DNA of 62,077 nt from Nocardia sienata NBRC 100364 (GCF_001613205.1 NZ_BDBX01000007.1:1-62077); one strand, 5' to 3'. Numbered from the stretch's first letter, positions 1-9,727 are shown. Translations and numbers: made by a program. The notes: generated by a model not told the origin, from the letters alone.

Positions 1-146
1 CGGGCCAGGGCGACCCGCCGGTCGCGCTCGGCGGCGCCGGTCACGGGGACCGTGCCGACGGGGGCGCCGGTAGACGGGTCGACGATCTCGATCGCCTCGG
101 TCACCGGCGACCGCGCGGGTTCTGTGACTGTGCTCGATCGGCTCAT
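1..146 (-). CDS. Aldehyde dehydrogenase family protein, N-terminal part
   Basis: Reading the minus strand from an ATG at 146 gives MSRSSTVTEP..., followed by IEIVDPSTGAPVGTVPV, the N-terminal strand pattern of NAD(P)-dependent aldehyde dehydrogenases (usually xxNPATGExIGxVP). Only 48 codons lie inside the window; the cofactor domain and catalytic Cys are outside, so the substrate cannot be told. The gene is divergent from the glycan operon starting at 276, and the 129 bases between them must hold both promoters. A succinate-semialdehyde dehydrogenase-like enzyme is the nearest guess. The family call is moderately sure. Confidence 0.6.
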   Translation of the reverse strand, partial: MSRSSTVTEPARSPVTEAIEIVDPSTGAPVGTVPVTGAAERDRRVALA

Positions 147-275
147 ACCGGCGCGCTTTGCCCCGCGCCCGCGATTCAAACCCGCCTCGGCGAGTCGCCA
201 CGCCGAGACGCCCGGTAGATCGCCGCTTTACCCGCGGTCGCGTTTGAACCGGCTCGAACAGGAAAGGGCTAGCGC

Positions 276-1253
276 ATGGCGGAGACGGCGAACCGGCTCG
301 ACATTCTGCTCTGGCACGTGCACGGCTCGTGGACCAGTTCGTTCGTCCGGGGAAGACATCGCTACCTGCTGCCGGTGCTGGACGGGGGCGGGCCGTGGGG
401 GCGGGGCCGCTGCGGGCGCGAATGGCCTTCCACCCAGGAGGTCCCGGCCGGGGAACTGCGCGAGACCGAACCCGATGTCGTGGTGCTCCAGCGACCCGAG
501 GAGATCGGTCTGGTCCAACGCTGGCTCGGCCGCCGGCCGGGTGCCGATATCCCCGCCGTCTATGTCGAGCACAACACACCGCGCCCGCACGCGGCCACCA
601 CCCGGCATCCACTGGCCGACCGCGCCGACATCCCGCTGGTGCACGTCACCCATTTCAACGACCTGATGTGGGACAACGGTCACGCGCCCACACGAGTCGT
701 CCCCCACGGCATCGTCGATCCGGGCGCACGCTACACCGGGGAGATCCCGCACGGGGTAGCCTTGATCAACGAACCGCTCCGGCGTGGGCGGATCACCGGA
801 ACCGATCTGCTACCGGCTTTCGCCAGGGCCGGGCCGGTTGATCTGTACGGGATCGGCGCCGCCGATTTCACGACCGAGAGCCCCGGCGCGCACCCGGTGC
901 GGGGTATCGCCGATCTCGACCAGGCCGCCCTCCATCGGGAGATGGCGCGGCGGCGCGTCTATCTGCACACCGCGCGCTGGACCTCCCTCGGCCTGTCCCT
1001 GCTCGAAGCCATGCATCTGGGAATGCCGGTGGTCGCCCTGGCGGCCACCGAGGCCGTCCGCGCGGTGCCCCCGGAGGCGGGAGCGCTGTCCACCGATATC
1101 GCGGTACTCACCGCCCGATTCCACGAGTACCTCCACGAACCCGATTTGGCGGTGCTCGCCGGGAAATCGGGACGGCAGTACGCACTGGAGCACTACGGTC
1201 TCGATGCCTTCCTGCGCCGCTGGGATGGTCTGCTCGCCGAGATCACCGCATAG
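276..1253 (+). CDS. Glycosyltransferase, GT4-like
   Basis: A 325-residue protein, first gene of the glycan operon. It has no signal peptide or membrane span. The C-terminal half has the GT-B donor-site pattern: a strand giving HTARWTSLGLSLLEAMHLGMPVVAL at about residues 230-255, where the SxxxLEAMxxGxPVVA signature is typical of GT4-like enzymes. The N-terminal half (DILLWHVHGSWTSSFVRG) is the acceptor domain and is less conserved. An AGGAAAGG ribosome site precedes the ATG. The next gene starts 30 bases after its stop, so the two are probably co-transcribed. It probably adds a sugar to a cytoplasmic glycan precursor; donor and acceptor are unknown. Family fairly sure, specificity unknown. 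Confidence 0.75.
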   Translation: MAETANRLDILLWHVHGSWTSSFVRGRHRYLLPVLDGGGPWGRGRCGREWPSTQEVPAGELRETEPDVVVLQRPEEIGLVQRWLGRRPGADIPAVYVEHNTPRPHAATTRHPLADRADIPLVHVTHFNDLMWDNGHAPTRVVPHGIVDPGARYTGEIPHGVALINEPLRRGRITGTDLLPAFARAGPVDLYGIGAADFTTESPGAHPVRGIADLDQAALHREMARRRVYLHTARWTSLGLSLLEAMHLGMPVVALAATEAVRAVPPEAGALSTDIAVLTARFHEYLHEPDLAVLAGKSGRQYALEHYGLDAFLRRWDGLLAEITA

Positions 1254-1283
1254 GCAAGCACGCCGGATCGGAAAGGCGGAACC

Positions 1284-2504
1284 ATGAAGATCGCGATGGT
1301 ATCCGAACACGCCAGTCCGCTGGCCGCACTCGGCGGCGTCGACGCCGGTGGCCAGAATGTCCATGTCGCCGAACTCGCCGCCGGGATGGCGCGGCGCGGA
1401 CACGATGTCACCGTCTACACCCGGCGCGAAGAGGCCGCCGCACCCATCACCGTGCGCACCGAACAGGGATATCGCGTGACCCGGGTGCCGGCCGGGCCGC
1501 CGAAGACACTGCCGAAGGACGAGCTGCTGCCCTTCATGGACGAATTCGGGGAGTTCCTCCGGCAGGACTGGCAGCGAGAGGCGCCCGAGGTGGCGCACGC
1601 CCACTTCTGGATGTCCGGTCTCGCGACACTGGCGGCCGCGCCCGCGCTGGGAATCCCGGTGCTGCAGACCTTTCACGCGCTCGGCGTGGTCAAACGCCGA
1701 TACCAGGGCGCCGCCGACACCAGTCCACCGGCGCGGGTGGGGCTGGAGCAGGGCATCGCCGACCGAGCCGACCGCGTCATCGCCACCTGTACCGACGAGG
1801 TGTTCGAACTGGTCCGGATGGGTGTGCCGCGGACCCGCACCTCGGTGATCCCGTGCGGCGTGGACCTCGACCGGTTCGCCCCGGACGGCCCCCGCGCCAC
1901 CCGGTCGAGGCGGCATCGGATCGTCAGTGTGGGCAGGCTGGTGCCGCGCAAGGGCTTCGATATCGCCATCACCGCGGTGGCGCGGCTGCGCGATACCGAA
2001 CTCGTCCTGGTCGGCGGACCCGACGACGGGCGACTCGCCGAGGACCCCGAAGCGCAACGACTCTCGGCACTGGCCGCCGAACTCGGGGTGGCCGACCGGG
2101 TGCACCTGCTGGGCCAGGTACCGCGGACCGAGATGGCGCCGCTGCTGCGATCGGCGGATGTGGTTGTGTGCACCCCCTGGTACGAACCTTTCGGCATCAC
2201 GCCGTTGGAAGCGATGGCCTGCGGAGTGCCCGTGGTGGCCGCCGCGGTGGGCGGGCTCACCGACACCGTCGTCGACGGTGTCACCGGCAGACTGGTGACA
2301 CCGCGGGCGCCCGGCGAACTGGCCGACGCGATCGAGGGCTTGCTGAACGCGCCGCAGACCCGGGCGGATTTCGGCCGCGCCGGGCGCGAGCGGGTCCGGG
2401 CGCGCTATTCGTGGGAGCGGATCACCGCGGAGACTCTGCGGGCGTACCGCCGGGTGATGGCCGCGGCCGTACGCACCGAACCCGGCCGGGAGGAGGCTCG
2501 GTGA
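1284..2504 (+). CDS. Glycosyltransferase, GT4 (sucrose-phosphate synthase/MshA-like)
   Basis: A 406-residue GT-B glycosyltransferase. The N-terminus [13 protein letters not shown] is followed by GGVDAGGQN at residues 17-25, the glycine-rich donor loop of the sucrose synthase/MshA branch of GT4. The donor-binding E-x7-E motif is in [15 protein letters not shown] near residue 302, followed by [12 protein letters not shown]. The C-terminus ([14 protein letters not shown]) also fits the family. An RBS (GGAAAGG) lies just upstream of the ATG. Its TGA overlaps the GTG of the next gene, so translation is probably coupled. It most likely transfers a hexose from a nucleotide sugar in the cytoplasm. 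The acceptor is not evident; MshA itself is unlikely because of the glycan gene context. Confidence 0.85.
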   Translation: MKIAMVSEHASPLAALGGVDAGGQNVHVAELAAGMARRGHDVTVYTRREEAAAPITVRTEQGYRVTRVPAGPPKTLPKDELLPFMDEFGEFLRQDWQREAPEVAHAHFWMSGLATLAAAPALGIPVLQTFHALGVVKRRYQGAADTSPPARVGLEQGIADRADRVIATCTDEVFELVRMGVPRTRTSVIPCGVDLDRFAPDGPRATRSRRHRIVSVGRLVPRKGFDIAITAVARLRDTELVLVGGPDDGRLAEDPEAQRLSALAAELGVADRVHLLGQVPRTEMAPLLRSADVVVCTPWYEPFGITPLEAMACGVPVVAAAVGGLTDTVVDGVTGRLVTPRAPGELADAIEGLLNAPQTRADFGRAGRERVRARYSWERITAETLRAYRRVMAAAVRTEPGREEAR

Positions 2505-3577
2505 CGAGGTTCGCGCCGGATCCGGTACCCACCCCGGCCGAGCGGGTGAGCGGTCACCGGACGGGGCGCCCCCGGCGGGTGCTGGTGACCGGCGGCGCCG
2601 GGTTCGTGGGCTCGCACCTGTGCGAACAGATACTCGACGCGGGCGCCTCGGTGGTCGCGCTCGACAACTTCGCCACCTCCGCGCCGGACAATATCGCCGG
2701 ACTGGCGGACCGGCCCGGTTTCGCGATCATGCAGCACGATGTGACCGAACCGTTTTCCGGCCTCGGCTGGTTCGACCTCGTCTTCCATCTCGCCTCGGCC
2801 GCCTCGCCGCCCGACTATCTGCGCCTGCCGATCGAAACGTTGCGAGCCGGTTCGCTCGGTACCGCCAACGCCCTCGACCTCGCCGAACACACCGGTGCCC
2901 GGTTCGTCCTCGCATCCACGAGCGAGGTGTACGGCGATCCGGCGGTCCACCCGCAACCCGAGGGCTATTGGGGCCATGTCAATCCGGTCGGGCCGCGCAG
3001 CGTCTACGACGAGGCGAAGCGATATGCCGAGGCGTTGACCATGGCCTACCGCCGCGAACGCGGCGTGAACACCGCAATCGCCCGGATCTTCAACACCTAC
3101 GGCCCGCGGATGCGGGCCGACGACGGCCGAATGGTGCCCACGTTCATCGCCCAGGCACTGGCCGGCGCCCCGTTGACCGTGGCCGGTACCGGCGAGCAGA
3201 CCCGGTCGCTGTGTTACGTCGAGGACACGGTGCGCGGGCTGCTGGCGCTGGCGCGTACCGATCATCCGGGGCCGGTCAATATCGGCAATCCCGGCGAACT
3301 CTCGGTACGGACACTGGCCGAGGAGATCCGCGCGGCGGCCGGGAGCCACTCCACCCTCGAATACGTCGACGGTGCGATCGACGATCCGCAACGTCGCTGC
3401 CCGGATATCTCCCTGGCCCGGCAGGTTCTCGGATGGTGGCCCACGGTCGACCGGGCCGAGGGACTACGCCGCACGATCAACTGGTTCGCGGGGCGCCCGG
3501 CGCCGGCGGGCCGACCGCCGCGCCCGGTAACGAAACGGCAGACCGGTTTGGCGGTGAATTCCACGGGTAGCGCGTAG
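2501..3577 (+). CDS. NAD-dependent epimerase/decarboxylase, UDP-glucuronate decarboxylase-like
   Basis: A 358-residue extended SDR. The GTG start at 2501 overlaps the previous stop and has AGGAGG 5 bases upstream. The Rossmann motif [15 protein letters not shown] lies at about residues 30-44, the catalytic YxxxK in [17 protein letters not shown] near residue 169, and the [10 protein letters not shown] signature follows. ALDNFATS, the RxPIET-like helix and the [26 protein letters not shown] stretch are those of UDP-xylose synthases, which decarboxylate UDP-glucuronate to UDP-xylose. The window also encodes a UDP-glucose dehydrogenase at the operon end, which would supply the substrate. A dTDP-glucose dehydratase is less likely. 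About 30 N-terminal residues are non-conserved, so a later start is possible. Confidence 0.8.
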   Translation: MTRFAPDPVPTPAERVSGHRTGRPRRVLVTGGAGFVGSHLCEQILDAGASVVALDNFATSAPDNIAGLADRPGFAIMQHDVTEPFSGLGWFDLVFHLASAASPPDYLRLPIETLRAGSLGTANALDLAEHTGARFVLASTSEVYGDPAVHPQPEGYWGHVNPVGPRSVYDEAKRYAEALTMAYRRERGVNTAIARIFNTYGPRMRADDGRMVPTFIAQALAGAPLTVAGTGEQTRSLCYVEDTVRGLLALARTDHPGPVNIGNPGELSVRTLAEEIRAAAGSHSTLEYVDGAIDDPQRRCPDISLARQVLGWWPTVDRAEGLRRTINWFAGRPAPAGRPPRPVTKRQTGLAVNSTGSA

Positions 3578-3624
3578 ACGATCTCGCGGTACGAGCCCGT
3601 AATCCCCTGAGGAAAGGCGGCCCG

Positions 3625-5247
3625 GTGCGCATTCTCGGTGTGAACGCGATATTCCACGATCCCGCTGCCGCACTCGTCGTGGACGGTGAGATCGTCGCCG
3701 CCGCGGAGGAGGAACGGTTCACCCGCCGCAAACACGGTAAACGCCCGGTTCCGTTCGCGGCCTGGGAGATGCCCGAGCAGGCCGCCGCGTGGTGCCTCGA
3801 ACGCGCGGGCCTGCGGCCCGACCAGCTCGACGCGGTGGGCTATTCCTACGACCCCGCCCTCGTGGACCACACACTCGGTGGTCTCGACCCGTCGAGCGAG
3901 GAACTGCGTACCGACTACGCGCGCCGGGCACCGGCATTCCTGCGTACTGCGCTGCCCGGCCTCGACCCCTCGATCGTGCGCTTCGTCCGGCACCATATCG
4001 CCCACGCCGCTTCCGCGGCGCTCGCGGCGCCGTTCGGCGATGCCGCGGTGCTGGTGGCCGACGGACGCGGTGAGAGCAGTTCCTATCTGGCCGGGGAGTA
4101 CCGGGACGGCAAATTCGTCGAACTCGCCGCCCAGCGACTACCGCATTCGCTCGGCCTGATGTACGAGGACCTCACCGAACACCTGGGTTTCGCCCGTTCG
4201 AGCGATGAGTACAAGGTGATGGCCTTGGCCTCCTACGGCACGCCGCGCTTCCTCGACGAATTCCGGGAACTGCTGTACACCACCGGGGACGGCGGGTTCC
4301 GGACCGAACCGGTGGACTGGGCGCACTACGCCCCCGCGGTGACCGGCGGTCGGCTCGGGCCCGACCACGCCGATCTGACCGCGAGTGCGCAGCGGCGGCT
4401 CGAAGAGGTACTGCTGGAGTTGACCGGGTGGCTGTACCGGCAGACCGGGCAGTCCGATCTCACCCTGGCCGGCGGAATCGCGCTCAACTGCGTCGCCAAC
4501 ACCCGGCTGCACGCCGAAGGACCGTTCGAACGGATCTGGGTGCAGCCCGCCTCGGGTGACGCGGGCACCGCGCTGGGGGCCGCACTACAGTTGGCGGCCG
4601 AGTTCGGCGAGCGGGCCGCGCCGATGCGCCGCGCCGATCTGGGCCGCGAGTGGACCGACGCGGAACTGGAAACCGTACTGCGAACGGCGAACCTCCGATA
4701 CACCAGGCCGACGGATGTGGCGGTCGAGGTCGCGGCGGCGCTCGCGGCCGACCAGGTGGTCGCCTGGTTCCAGGGCCGGGCCGAATACGGTCCGCGCGCC
4801 CTCGGCCACCGATCGCTGCTCGCACATCCGGGCCGAGCCGCCAATCTGGAACGCCTCAACGATGTGAAGGGCCGGGAACAGTTCCGGCCGGTCGCGCCCA
4901 TGGTGCGGGCCGACCGGGCGGCCGAGATCTTCGGCCGGGGGCCTTTACCCAGCCCGTACATGCTGTTCGTGCACGACGTGGCGCCGGACTGGCAGGACCG
5001 GATCCCGGCGGTGACCCATGTGGACGGCACGGCGCGGGTGCAGACCGTCGACCCGGCGGAGGACCCCCTGACCGCGCGTATGCTCACCGAATTCGACCGC
5101 CGCACGGGCGTGCCGGTGGTGGTCAACACCAGTCTGAACACCGCCGGCCGCCCGATGGTGGATTCACCGCGCGACGCGCTCGAATGTTTCGGTTCCGCCC
5201 CGATCGATGTGCTGGCCATCGGTCCGTTCCTGGTGCGTCGCCGGTGA
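3625..5247 (+). CDS. Carbamoyltransferase, NodU/CmcH family
   Basis: A 540-residue protein with the full NodU/CmcH architecture. The N-terminal ASKHA-like half begins MRILGVNAIFHDPAAALV and has the EEERFTRRKH motif; RHHIAHAASA near residues 121-130 carries the metal-binding histidines. The C-terminal YrdC-like half contains YGPRALGHRS and VVNTSLN. The enzyme makes carbamoyl adenylate from carbamoyl phosphate and ATP and transfers the carbamoyl group to a sugar hydroxyl. Within this operon the target is probably a heptose or other sugar of the glycan (inference). Length and motifs are complete. The following gene overlaps it by four bases (GTGA). Confidence 0.9.
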   Translation: MRILGVNAIFHDPAAALVVDGEIVAAAEEERFTRRKHGKRPVPFAAWEMPEQAAAWCLERAGLRPDQLDAVGYSYDPALVDHTLGGLDPSSEELRTDYARRAPAFLRTALPGLDPSIVRFVRHHIAHAASAALAAPFGDAAVLVADGRGESSSYLAGEYRDGKFVELAAQRLPHSLGLMYEDLTEHLGFARSSDEYKVMALASYGTPRFLDEFRELLYTTGDGGFRTEPVDWAHYAPAVTGGRLGPDHADLTASAQRRLEEVLLELTGWLYRQTGQSDLTLAGGIALNCVANTRLHAEGPFERIWVQPASGDAGTALGAALQLAAEFGERAAPMRRADLGREWTDAELETVLRTANLRYTRPTDVAVEVAAALAADQVVAWFQGRAEYGPRALGHRSLLAHPGRAANLERLNDVKGREQFRPVAPMVRADRAAEIFGRGPLPSPYMLFVHDVAPDWQDRIPAVTHVDGTARVQTVDPAEDPLTARMLTEFDRRTGVPVVVNTSLNTAGRPMVDSPRDALECFGSAPIDVLAIGPFLVRRR

Positions 5248-6737
5248 ACCGCCTCGACTACAGCGTCGTCGTCCCGACCACAGGCCGGGACAGTCTCCGG
5301 CTGCTGCTCGAGGCGCTGGAGACCGCCGCGGGCCCGCGTCCCCGGGAGATCATCGTGGTGGACGACCGGCGCGGTGGCGGCGAACTCCCGCTGCCGGACA
5401 GCAGTACACCGCGGCAGGTCGTGCGCTCGGGCGGCCGCGGTCCGGCCGCAGCGCGCAACGCCGGTTGGCGGCACGCCACGGGAACCTGGATCGCCTTCCT
5501 CGACGACGACGTGCTCATCGGCGCCGATTGGCCGGAACGCCTGGCCGCGGACCTGCTGGGGCTCTCCGCGGACACCGCCGCGTCCACCGCGTGTATCGAG
5601 GTTCCGCTCCCGGCGCACCGCCGGCCGACCGACGACGAACGCGGCACCGCCGGGCTGGCCACCGCCCGCTGGATCACCGCCGATATGGCCTATCGCCGGT
5701 CCGCGCTACTCGCCGTGGGCGGGTTCGACGAGCGATTCCCCCGGGCCTATCGCGAGGATGCCGATCTGGCGTTACGCGTCTGTCTCGCCGGTTATGCCAT
5801 CGCCGCCGGGCAGCGGGTCACCGTCCATCCGGTCCGCGCCTCCGGGCCGCTGGCCAGTGTGCGGGCCCAGCGCGGCAACGCCGACAACGCCCTGATGCGG
5901 CGCAAATACGGCGCGCACTGGCGGCGGCGCGTCGGCGAGCGGCGCGGTCTGCTCCCCCGGCACGCGCTCACCACGGCGGTGGGCGCGGCGAGCATGGTGT
6001 TCGGTGTGGCGGGCCGGCCGCGCGCGGCACTCGCCGGCGCCGCGGCGTGGGCGGTGCTCACCGGGCAGTTCGCGTTCCGGCGCATTGTGCCCGGGCCCCG
6101 GACCCCACGCGAGATCACCCGGATGGCGGTCACCAGTGCGCTCATCCCCCCGGCCGCGTGCTGGCACCGGCTGCGCGGCGAACTGCGTCACCGCCACGCG
6201 ACTCACCCCGCCCCACACGCGCTGCTGTTCGATCGCGACGACACCTTGATCGTGGATATCCCCTACCTCGCCGACCCGGCCGGAGTGCGGCCGGTGCCGG
6301 GGGCCGCCGACGCCCTGCGCCTGGTGCGGGCGGCCGGAATCCAGCTGGGGGTGGTCAGCAATCAGTCCGGTATCGCGCGCGGACTGATCAGTCCGGGCCA
6401 GCTGGCCGCGGTCAACGACCGGGTCGAGGAACTGCTCGGGCCGTTCGGGACCTGGCAGGTCTGCGTACACGGCGAGGACGACGGCTGCGTATGCCGCAAA
6501 CCCGCGCCGGGGATGGTGCGGCGCGCCGCGGCCGAACTCGGCGTCGATATCGACCGCTGTGTACTGATCGGCGATACCGGCGCCGACGTGGCGGCCGCGC
6601 TGTCGGCCGGTGCCCGGGCCGTACTCGTGCCCACGGCGCGCACCCGGCCCGAAGAAGTACGCCACGCGCGGGCCGCGGCCATGGTCGCACCCGATCTCAC
6701 CGAAGCGGTCCGGATGGCGATGGCGGGTCCGCTGTGA
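5244..6737 (+). CDS. Fusion: GT2 glycosyltransferase + GmhB-type HAD phosphatase
   Basis: A 497-residue two-domain protein. Residues 1 to about 270 form a GT2 glycosyltransferase: SVVVPTTGR at the N-terminus, a nucleotide-binding VVDD, and the metal-binding FLDDDV near residue 87. A hydrophobic stretch follows (about 235-300). From about residue 325 comes an HAD phosphatase of the D-glycero-D-manno-heptose-1,7-bisphosphate class: FDRDDTL (nucleophile Asp in motif I), VVSNQSGIARG, the zinc loop C-x-H-x5-C-x-C followed by RKP, and GDTGADVAAA. The usual DRDGT is DRDDT here. The GTG start at 5244 overlaps the upstream TGA. The phosphatase would act between the HldE kinase and nucleotidyltransferase steps encoded downstream. 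Fusing it to a transferase is unusual. Confidence 0.85.
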   Translation: MNRLDYSVVVPTTGRDSLRLLLEALETAAGPRPREIIVVDDRRGGGELPLPDSSTPRQVVRSGGRGPAAARNAGWRHATGTWIAFLDDDVLIGADWPERLAADLLGLSADTAASTACIEVPLPAHRRPTDDERGTAGLATARWITADMAYRRSALLAVGGFDERFPRAYREDADLALRVCLAGYAIAAGQRVTVHPVRASGPLASVRAQRGNADNALMRRKYGAHWRRRVGERRGLLPRHALTTAVGAASMVFGVAGRPRAALAGAAAWAVLTGQFAFRRIVPGPRTPREITRMAVTSALIPPAACWHRLRGELRHRHATHPAPHALLFDRDDTLIVDIPYLADPAGVRPVPGAADALRLVRAAGIQLGVVSNQSGIARGLISPGQLAAVNDRVEELLGPFGTWQVCVHGEDDGCVCRKPAPGMVRRAAAELGVDIDRCVLIGDTGADVAAALSAGARAVLVPTARTRPEEVRHARAAAMVAPDLTEAVRMAMAGPL

Positions 6738-7777
6738 CGGGCCGGGTTCTGGTGGCGCGGATGGACAACGTCGGCGATGTCCTGCTGGCGGGGCCGTGTG
6801 TTCGCGCGGTAGCGGCACACGCCGAATCGGTGACGCTGCTGGCCGGGCCGCGGGGTCGCGCGGGCGCCGAACTGCTGCCCGGAGTGGACCGCGTGCTCAC
6901 CTGGTGCGCGCCCTGGATCGATCCGGAACCTCCGGCGGTGACCGCCGCGGGTATCGACGCCTTCGTCGCGGAGCTGCGCGGCCTGGCCCTGGATCGCGCG
7001 CTGATCCTCACCTCGTTCCATCAGTCGCCGCTACCCCTGGCCCTGGTGCTGCGGATGGCCGGGGTCCGGTGGATCGGCGCGATCTCCGAGGACTATCCGG
7101 GTTCCCTGCTGGATCTGCGGCACCGCGTCACCGGCGACCCGCCCGAGGCCGAACGCGCGCTCTCACTGGCCACCGCGGCCGGGTTCCGGCTACCGCCGGG
7201 TGACGACGGCAGATTGGCGGTGCGCGGCCCGCTACCCGACGTCGGCCATCTCACCGGCGAACCCGGGTATGTCGTCGTGCATCCCGCCGCCTCGGTACCG
7301 GCCCGTCAGCTGTCCCCGGCGCGGTCGGCGGCCGTCACCGCCGCGCTCGCGAGCGCCGGATTCCGGGTGGTCGTCACCGGCGCCGCCGCCGACCGCCCGC
7401 TCACCGGCCGCGTGGCCCACGGTCGCGCCGTCGACCTCGGCGGCGCGACCACCCTGCCCGAACTCGCCGCGGTACTGCGGGACGCGAGCGTCGTGGTGGC
7501 ACCCAATACCGGACCGGCGCATCTGGCCGCGGCCGTCGGGACGCCGGTCGTCTCCCTGTTCGCGCCGGTCGTCCCCGCCGCCCGATGGGCGCCCTACGGG
7601 GTGCCGGTGTCGGTACTCGGCGACCAGGACGCACCGTGCCGGGACAGCAGAGCGCGGCAATGCCCGATCGCCGGACATCCGTGCCTCGAGTCGATCTCCC
7701 CGGACGACGTCGTTCTGGCGGTGAAAGAACTCAGCGCAGGCGGGTGCGCCGGTCTGCAGACAGGAGGTGTGTCGTGA
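6734..7777 (+). CDS. GT9 family glycosyltransferase (heptosyltransferase-like)
   Basis: A 347-residue GT-B enzyme of the ADP-heptose:LPS heptosyltransferase family. The N-terminus VLVARMDNVGDVLLAGPCVRA matches the family start (xxxRxDxxGDxxLxxP), and the C-terminal domain has VVVAPNTGPAHLAAAVGTPVV near residues 253-273, the donor-binding signature. The C-terminal Cys-containing tail (APCRDSRARQCP) is also typical of GT9 proteins. The GTG start overlaps the stop of the GT2-phosphatase gene. In Gram-negative bacteria the family adds heptose to lipid A core; this organism has no LPS, so the acceptor must be another glycan or lipid. The donor is probably the NDP-heptose made by neighbouring genes (inference). 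Confidence 0.85.
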   Translation: MTGRVLVARMDNVGDVLLAGPCVRAVAAHAESVTLLAGPRGRAGAELLPGVDRVLTWCAPWIDPEPPAVTAAGIDAFVAELRGLALDRALILTSFHQSPLPLALVLRMAGVRWIGAISEDYPGSLLDLRHRVTGDPPEAERALSLATAAGFRLPPGDDGRLAVRGPLPDVGHLTGEPGYVVVHPAASVPARQLSPARSAAVTAALASAGFRVVVTGAAADRPLTGRVAHGRAVDLGGATTLPELAAVLRDASVVVAPNTGPAHLAAAVGTPVVSLFAPVVPAARWAPYGVPVSVLGDQDAPCRDSRARQCPIAGHPCLESISPDDVVLAVKELSAGGCAGLQTGGVS

Positions 7778-8337
7778 TGGAGGAACATTTCGCGGCTCTG
7801 TGCGAGGCACTGCAGCGCACCAGTTCCCACGCGCCGGAGATCCACGGGTGGGGGTCCGAACTGGCCACGGTGTTCCGCAACGGCGGGCGGTTGCTCGCGT
7901 GCGGTAACGGCGGCAGCGCGGCGGAAGCCCAGCATCTGACCGGAGAACTGGTCGGCCGTTTCCGCAACGAGCGATGCCCGCTGTCGGCCATCGCGCTGCA
8001 CGCCGACACCTCCGCGGGGACCGCCATCGTGAACGACTACGGGGGCCACGAACTGTTCGCCCGGCAGGTCCGCGCCCACGGCCGGCCCGGCGATATCCTC
8101 GTCCTGCTGTCCACCAGTGGCACCAGTCCGAACGTGGTGGCCGCCGCGAAGGTCGCGCACGATATCGGTGTCACCACCTGGGCCATGACGGGACCGGCGC
8201 CCAATTCGCTGGCCTCGCTGTGCGATCGCGCCATCGCCGTGGAGGCACCGAGTACCGCCACCGTGCAGGAAGTGCATCTGGCTCTGGTGCACACACTGTG
8301 CGCGGCACTCGACGAGGCACTGGGAATTCCGGCGTGA
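7777..8337 (+). CDS. SIS-domain sugar isomerase, phosphoheptose isomerase-like (GmhA-like)
   Basis: A 186-residue single SIS-domain protein. Key motifs are ACGNGGSAAEAQHLTGEL near residues 42-58, LLSTSGTSPNVVAAA near 110-124, and the helix with QEVHLALVHTLC near the C-terminus; all fit GmhA, which converts sedoheptulose 7-phosphate to D-glycero-D-manno-heptose 7-phosphate. AGGAGG lies at 7762-7767. The ATG at 7777 overlaps the last base of the upstream stop; the GTG at 7774 just before it is an equally possible start. The next gene, HldE-like, would phosphorylate its product. DiaA-type DnaA-binding proteins share the fold, but the operon context favours sugar metabolism. Confidence 0.85.
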   Translation: MEEHFAALCEALQRTSSHAPEIHGWGSELATVFRNGGRLLACGNGGSAAEAQHLTGELVGRFRNERCPLSAIALHADTSAGTAIVNDYGGHELFARQVRAHGRPGDILVLLSTSGTSPNVVAAAKVAHDIGVTTWAMTGPAPNSLASLCDRAIAVEAPSTATVQEVHLALVHTLCAALDEALGIPA

Positions 8338-9707
8338 AACCGCTGATCGTCCTCGGTGACAGCCTGCTCGACGTCGATATCGAAGGCGAGGCGACCCGGC
8401 TGTGCCCCGAGGCGCCGGTTCCGGTGGTCGATGTCCGGAGCAGGCGGTTGCGGCCGGGCGGCGCCGGGCTGGCCGCGATCCTGGCGGCCAGGTCGGTGGC
8501 CGAGGTCGTGCTCGTCACCGCGACCACCGACGACGACGGCGGCCGCAGCCTCCGGCGGTTGCTCGACCCGGAGGTCGAGGTGATACCGATGGCGCTGCGC
8601 GGCGAAACGGTACGCAAGACCCGCGTCCGCGCGGGCGGCCAGTCACTGGTCCGGCTGGACACCGGCGACGGCACCGCGGAGGCCGGTCCACTCGGCCCCG
8701 CCATCGTGCGCGCGTTGCGCGCGGCGGGAGCGATCCTGGTCGCCGACTACGGACGCGGGGTGGCCGCGCATCCCCGGATCCGCCGGCTGCTGACCGAGCT
8801 CGCCGCGTCGGTGCCCGTGGTGTGGGATCCGCATCCGCGTGGACCGGCACCGATACCGGGTGCCGCGCTTGTCTCGCCGAATATGAGCGAGGCGCGGCAG
8901 TTCGCGCCCGGGTACGCCGAGCCCGACGAACTGGCGAAGGTGCTCCGGGACGAGTGGACCGCGGATTCGGTGGCGGTCACGCTCGGTTCCGCCGGGGCGG
9001 TGCTGGCCAACGGTAAGCGGCTGGCCACGGTTCCGGTGCCCGGCGAGATCCGGCTCGGTTCCGCCACCCACGACACCTGCGGTGCGGGCGACCGGTTCGC
9101 CTCGGCCGCGGCGGCGGCCCTGCTGGACGGATCGACGGTCGCCGAGGCGGTGGGCCGGGCCGTGGGCATCGCGGCCGGGTTCGTCGCCGGCGGCGGCGCG
9201 GCCGCGCTGTCGCGTAGTGACGCACCCGAACCCGCGAGCACTGCGCCAACCGAGAGTTCCGGATCGGCGTTCGAGGTGGCGGCGGGTGTCCGGGCGCGCG
9301 GCGGCCGGCTCGTCGCCACCGGCGGCTGTTTCGATCTGCTGCATCCCGGCCATATCAGCCTGCTGCGCCAAGCCCGCGCCATGGGCGACGCGCTGATCGT
9401 CTGCCTCAACTCCGACGACTCGGTGCGGCGGTTGAAGGGGCCGAGCCGTCCGATCGTCGCCGAACGCGACCGCGCCCGGCTGCTCGGCGAACTGACCTCG
9501 GTGGACGCCGTCACGATCTTCGACGAAACCTCCCCGGCCGCCCTGCTCGAGCGACTGCGCCCCGATATCTGGGTCAAGGGCGGTGACTACGCCGAAGCGG
9601 ATCTGCCCGAGGCCGATGTCGTCCGTCGACACGGCGGCGAGATAGCGCTGATTCCCACCGTTCGCGGCTATTCGACAACTCAGCTGGTCACCCGGTCCCG
9701 CGGCTGA
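8334..9707 (+). CDS. Bifunctional heptose kinase / nucleotidyltransferase, HldE-like
   Basis: A 457-residue two-domain enzyme. Residues 1 to about 300 are a PfkB-family kinase: GDSLLDVDIEG at the N-terminus, PGGAGLAA for substrate binding, and THDTCGAGDRF near residue 245 holding the catalytic Asp. From about residue 320 comes a cytidylyltransferase-like domain: GGCFDLLHPGHISLL with the HxGH nucleotide-binding motif near residue 337, WVKGGDY, and the terminal GYSTTQLV. HldE enzymes phosphorylate heptose 7-phosphate at C1 and, after GmhB removes the 7-phosphate, add AMP. All three activities occur within this operon. The GTG start overlaps the gmhA-like stop. The nucleotide used (ADP or GDP) cannot be read from the sequence. 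Confidence 0.88.
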   Translation: MKPLIVLGDSLLDVDIEGEATRLCPEAPVPVVDVRSRRLRPGGAGLAAILAARSVAEVVLVTATTDDDGGRSLRRLLDPEVEVIPMALRGETVRKTRVRAGGQSLVRLDTGDGTAEAGPLGPAIVRALRAAGAILVADYGRGVAAHPRIRRLLTELAASVPVVWDPHPRGPAPIPGAALVSPNMSEARQFAPGYAEPDELAKVLRDEWTADSVAVTLGSAGAVLANGKRLATVPVPGEIRLGSATHDTCGAGDRFASAAAAALLDGSTVAEAVGRAVGIAAGFVAGGGAAALSRSDAPEPASTAPTESSGSAFEVAAGVRARGGRLVATGGCFDLLHPGHISLLRQARAMGDALIVCLNSDDSVRRLKGPSRPIVAERDRARLLGELTSVDAVTIFDETSPAALLERLRPDIWVKGGDYAEADLPEADVVRRHGGEIALIPTVRGYSTTQLVTRSRG

Positions 9708-9727
9708 CCCGGAAACGAAGGAGTGCG

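Noticed and set aside
1853..2500. N-terminal extension of the epimerase gene
   Set aside because: The extra 216 codons overlap the GT4 gene in another frame; the GTG at 2501 has AGGAGG and the Rossmann motif follows at the normal distance.
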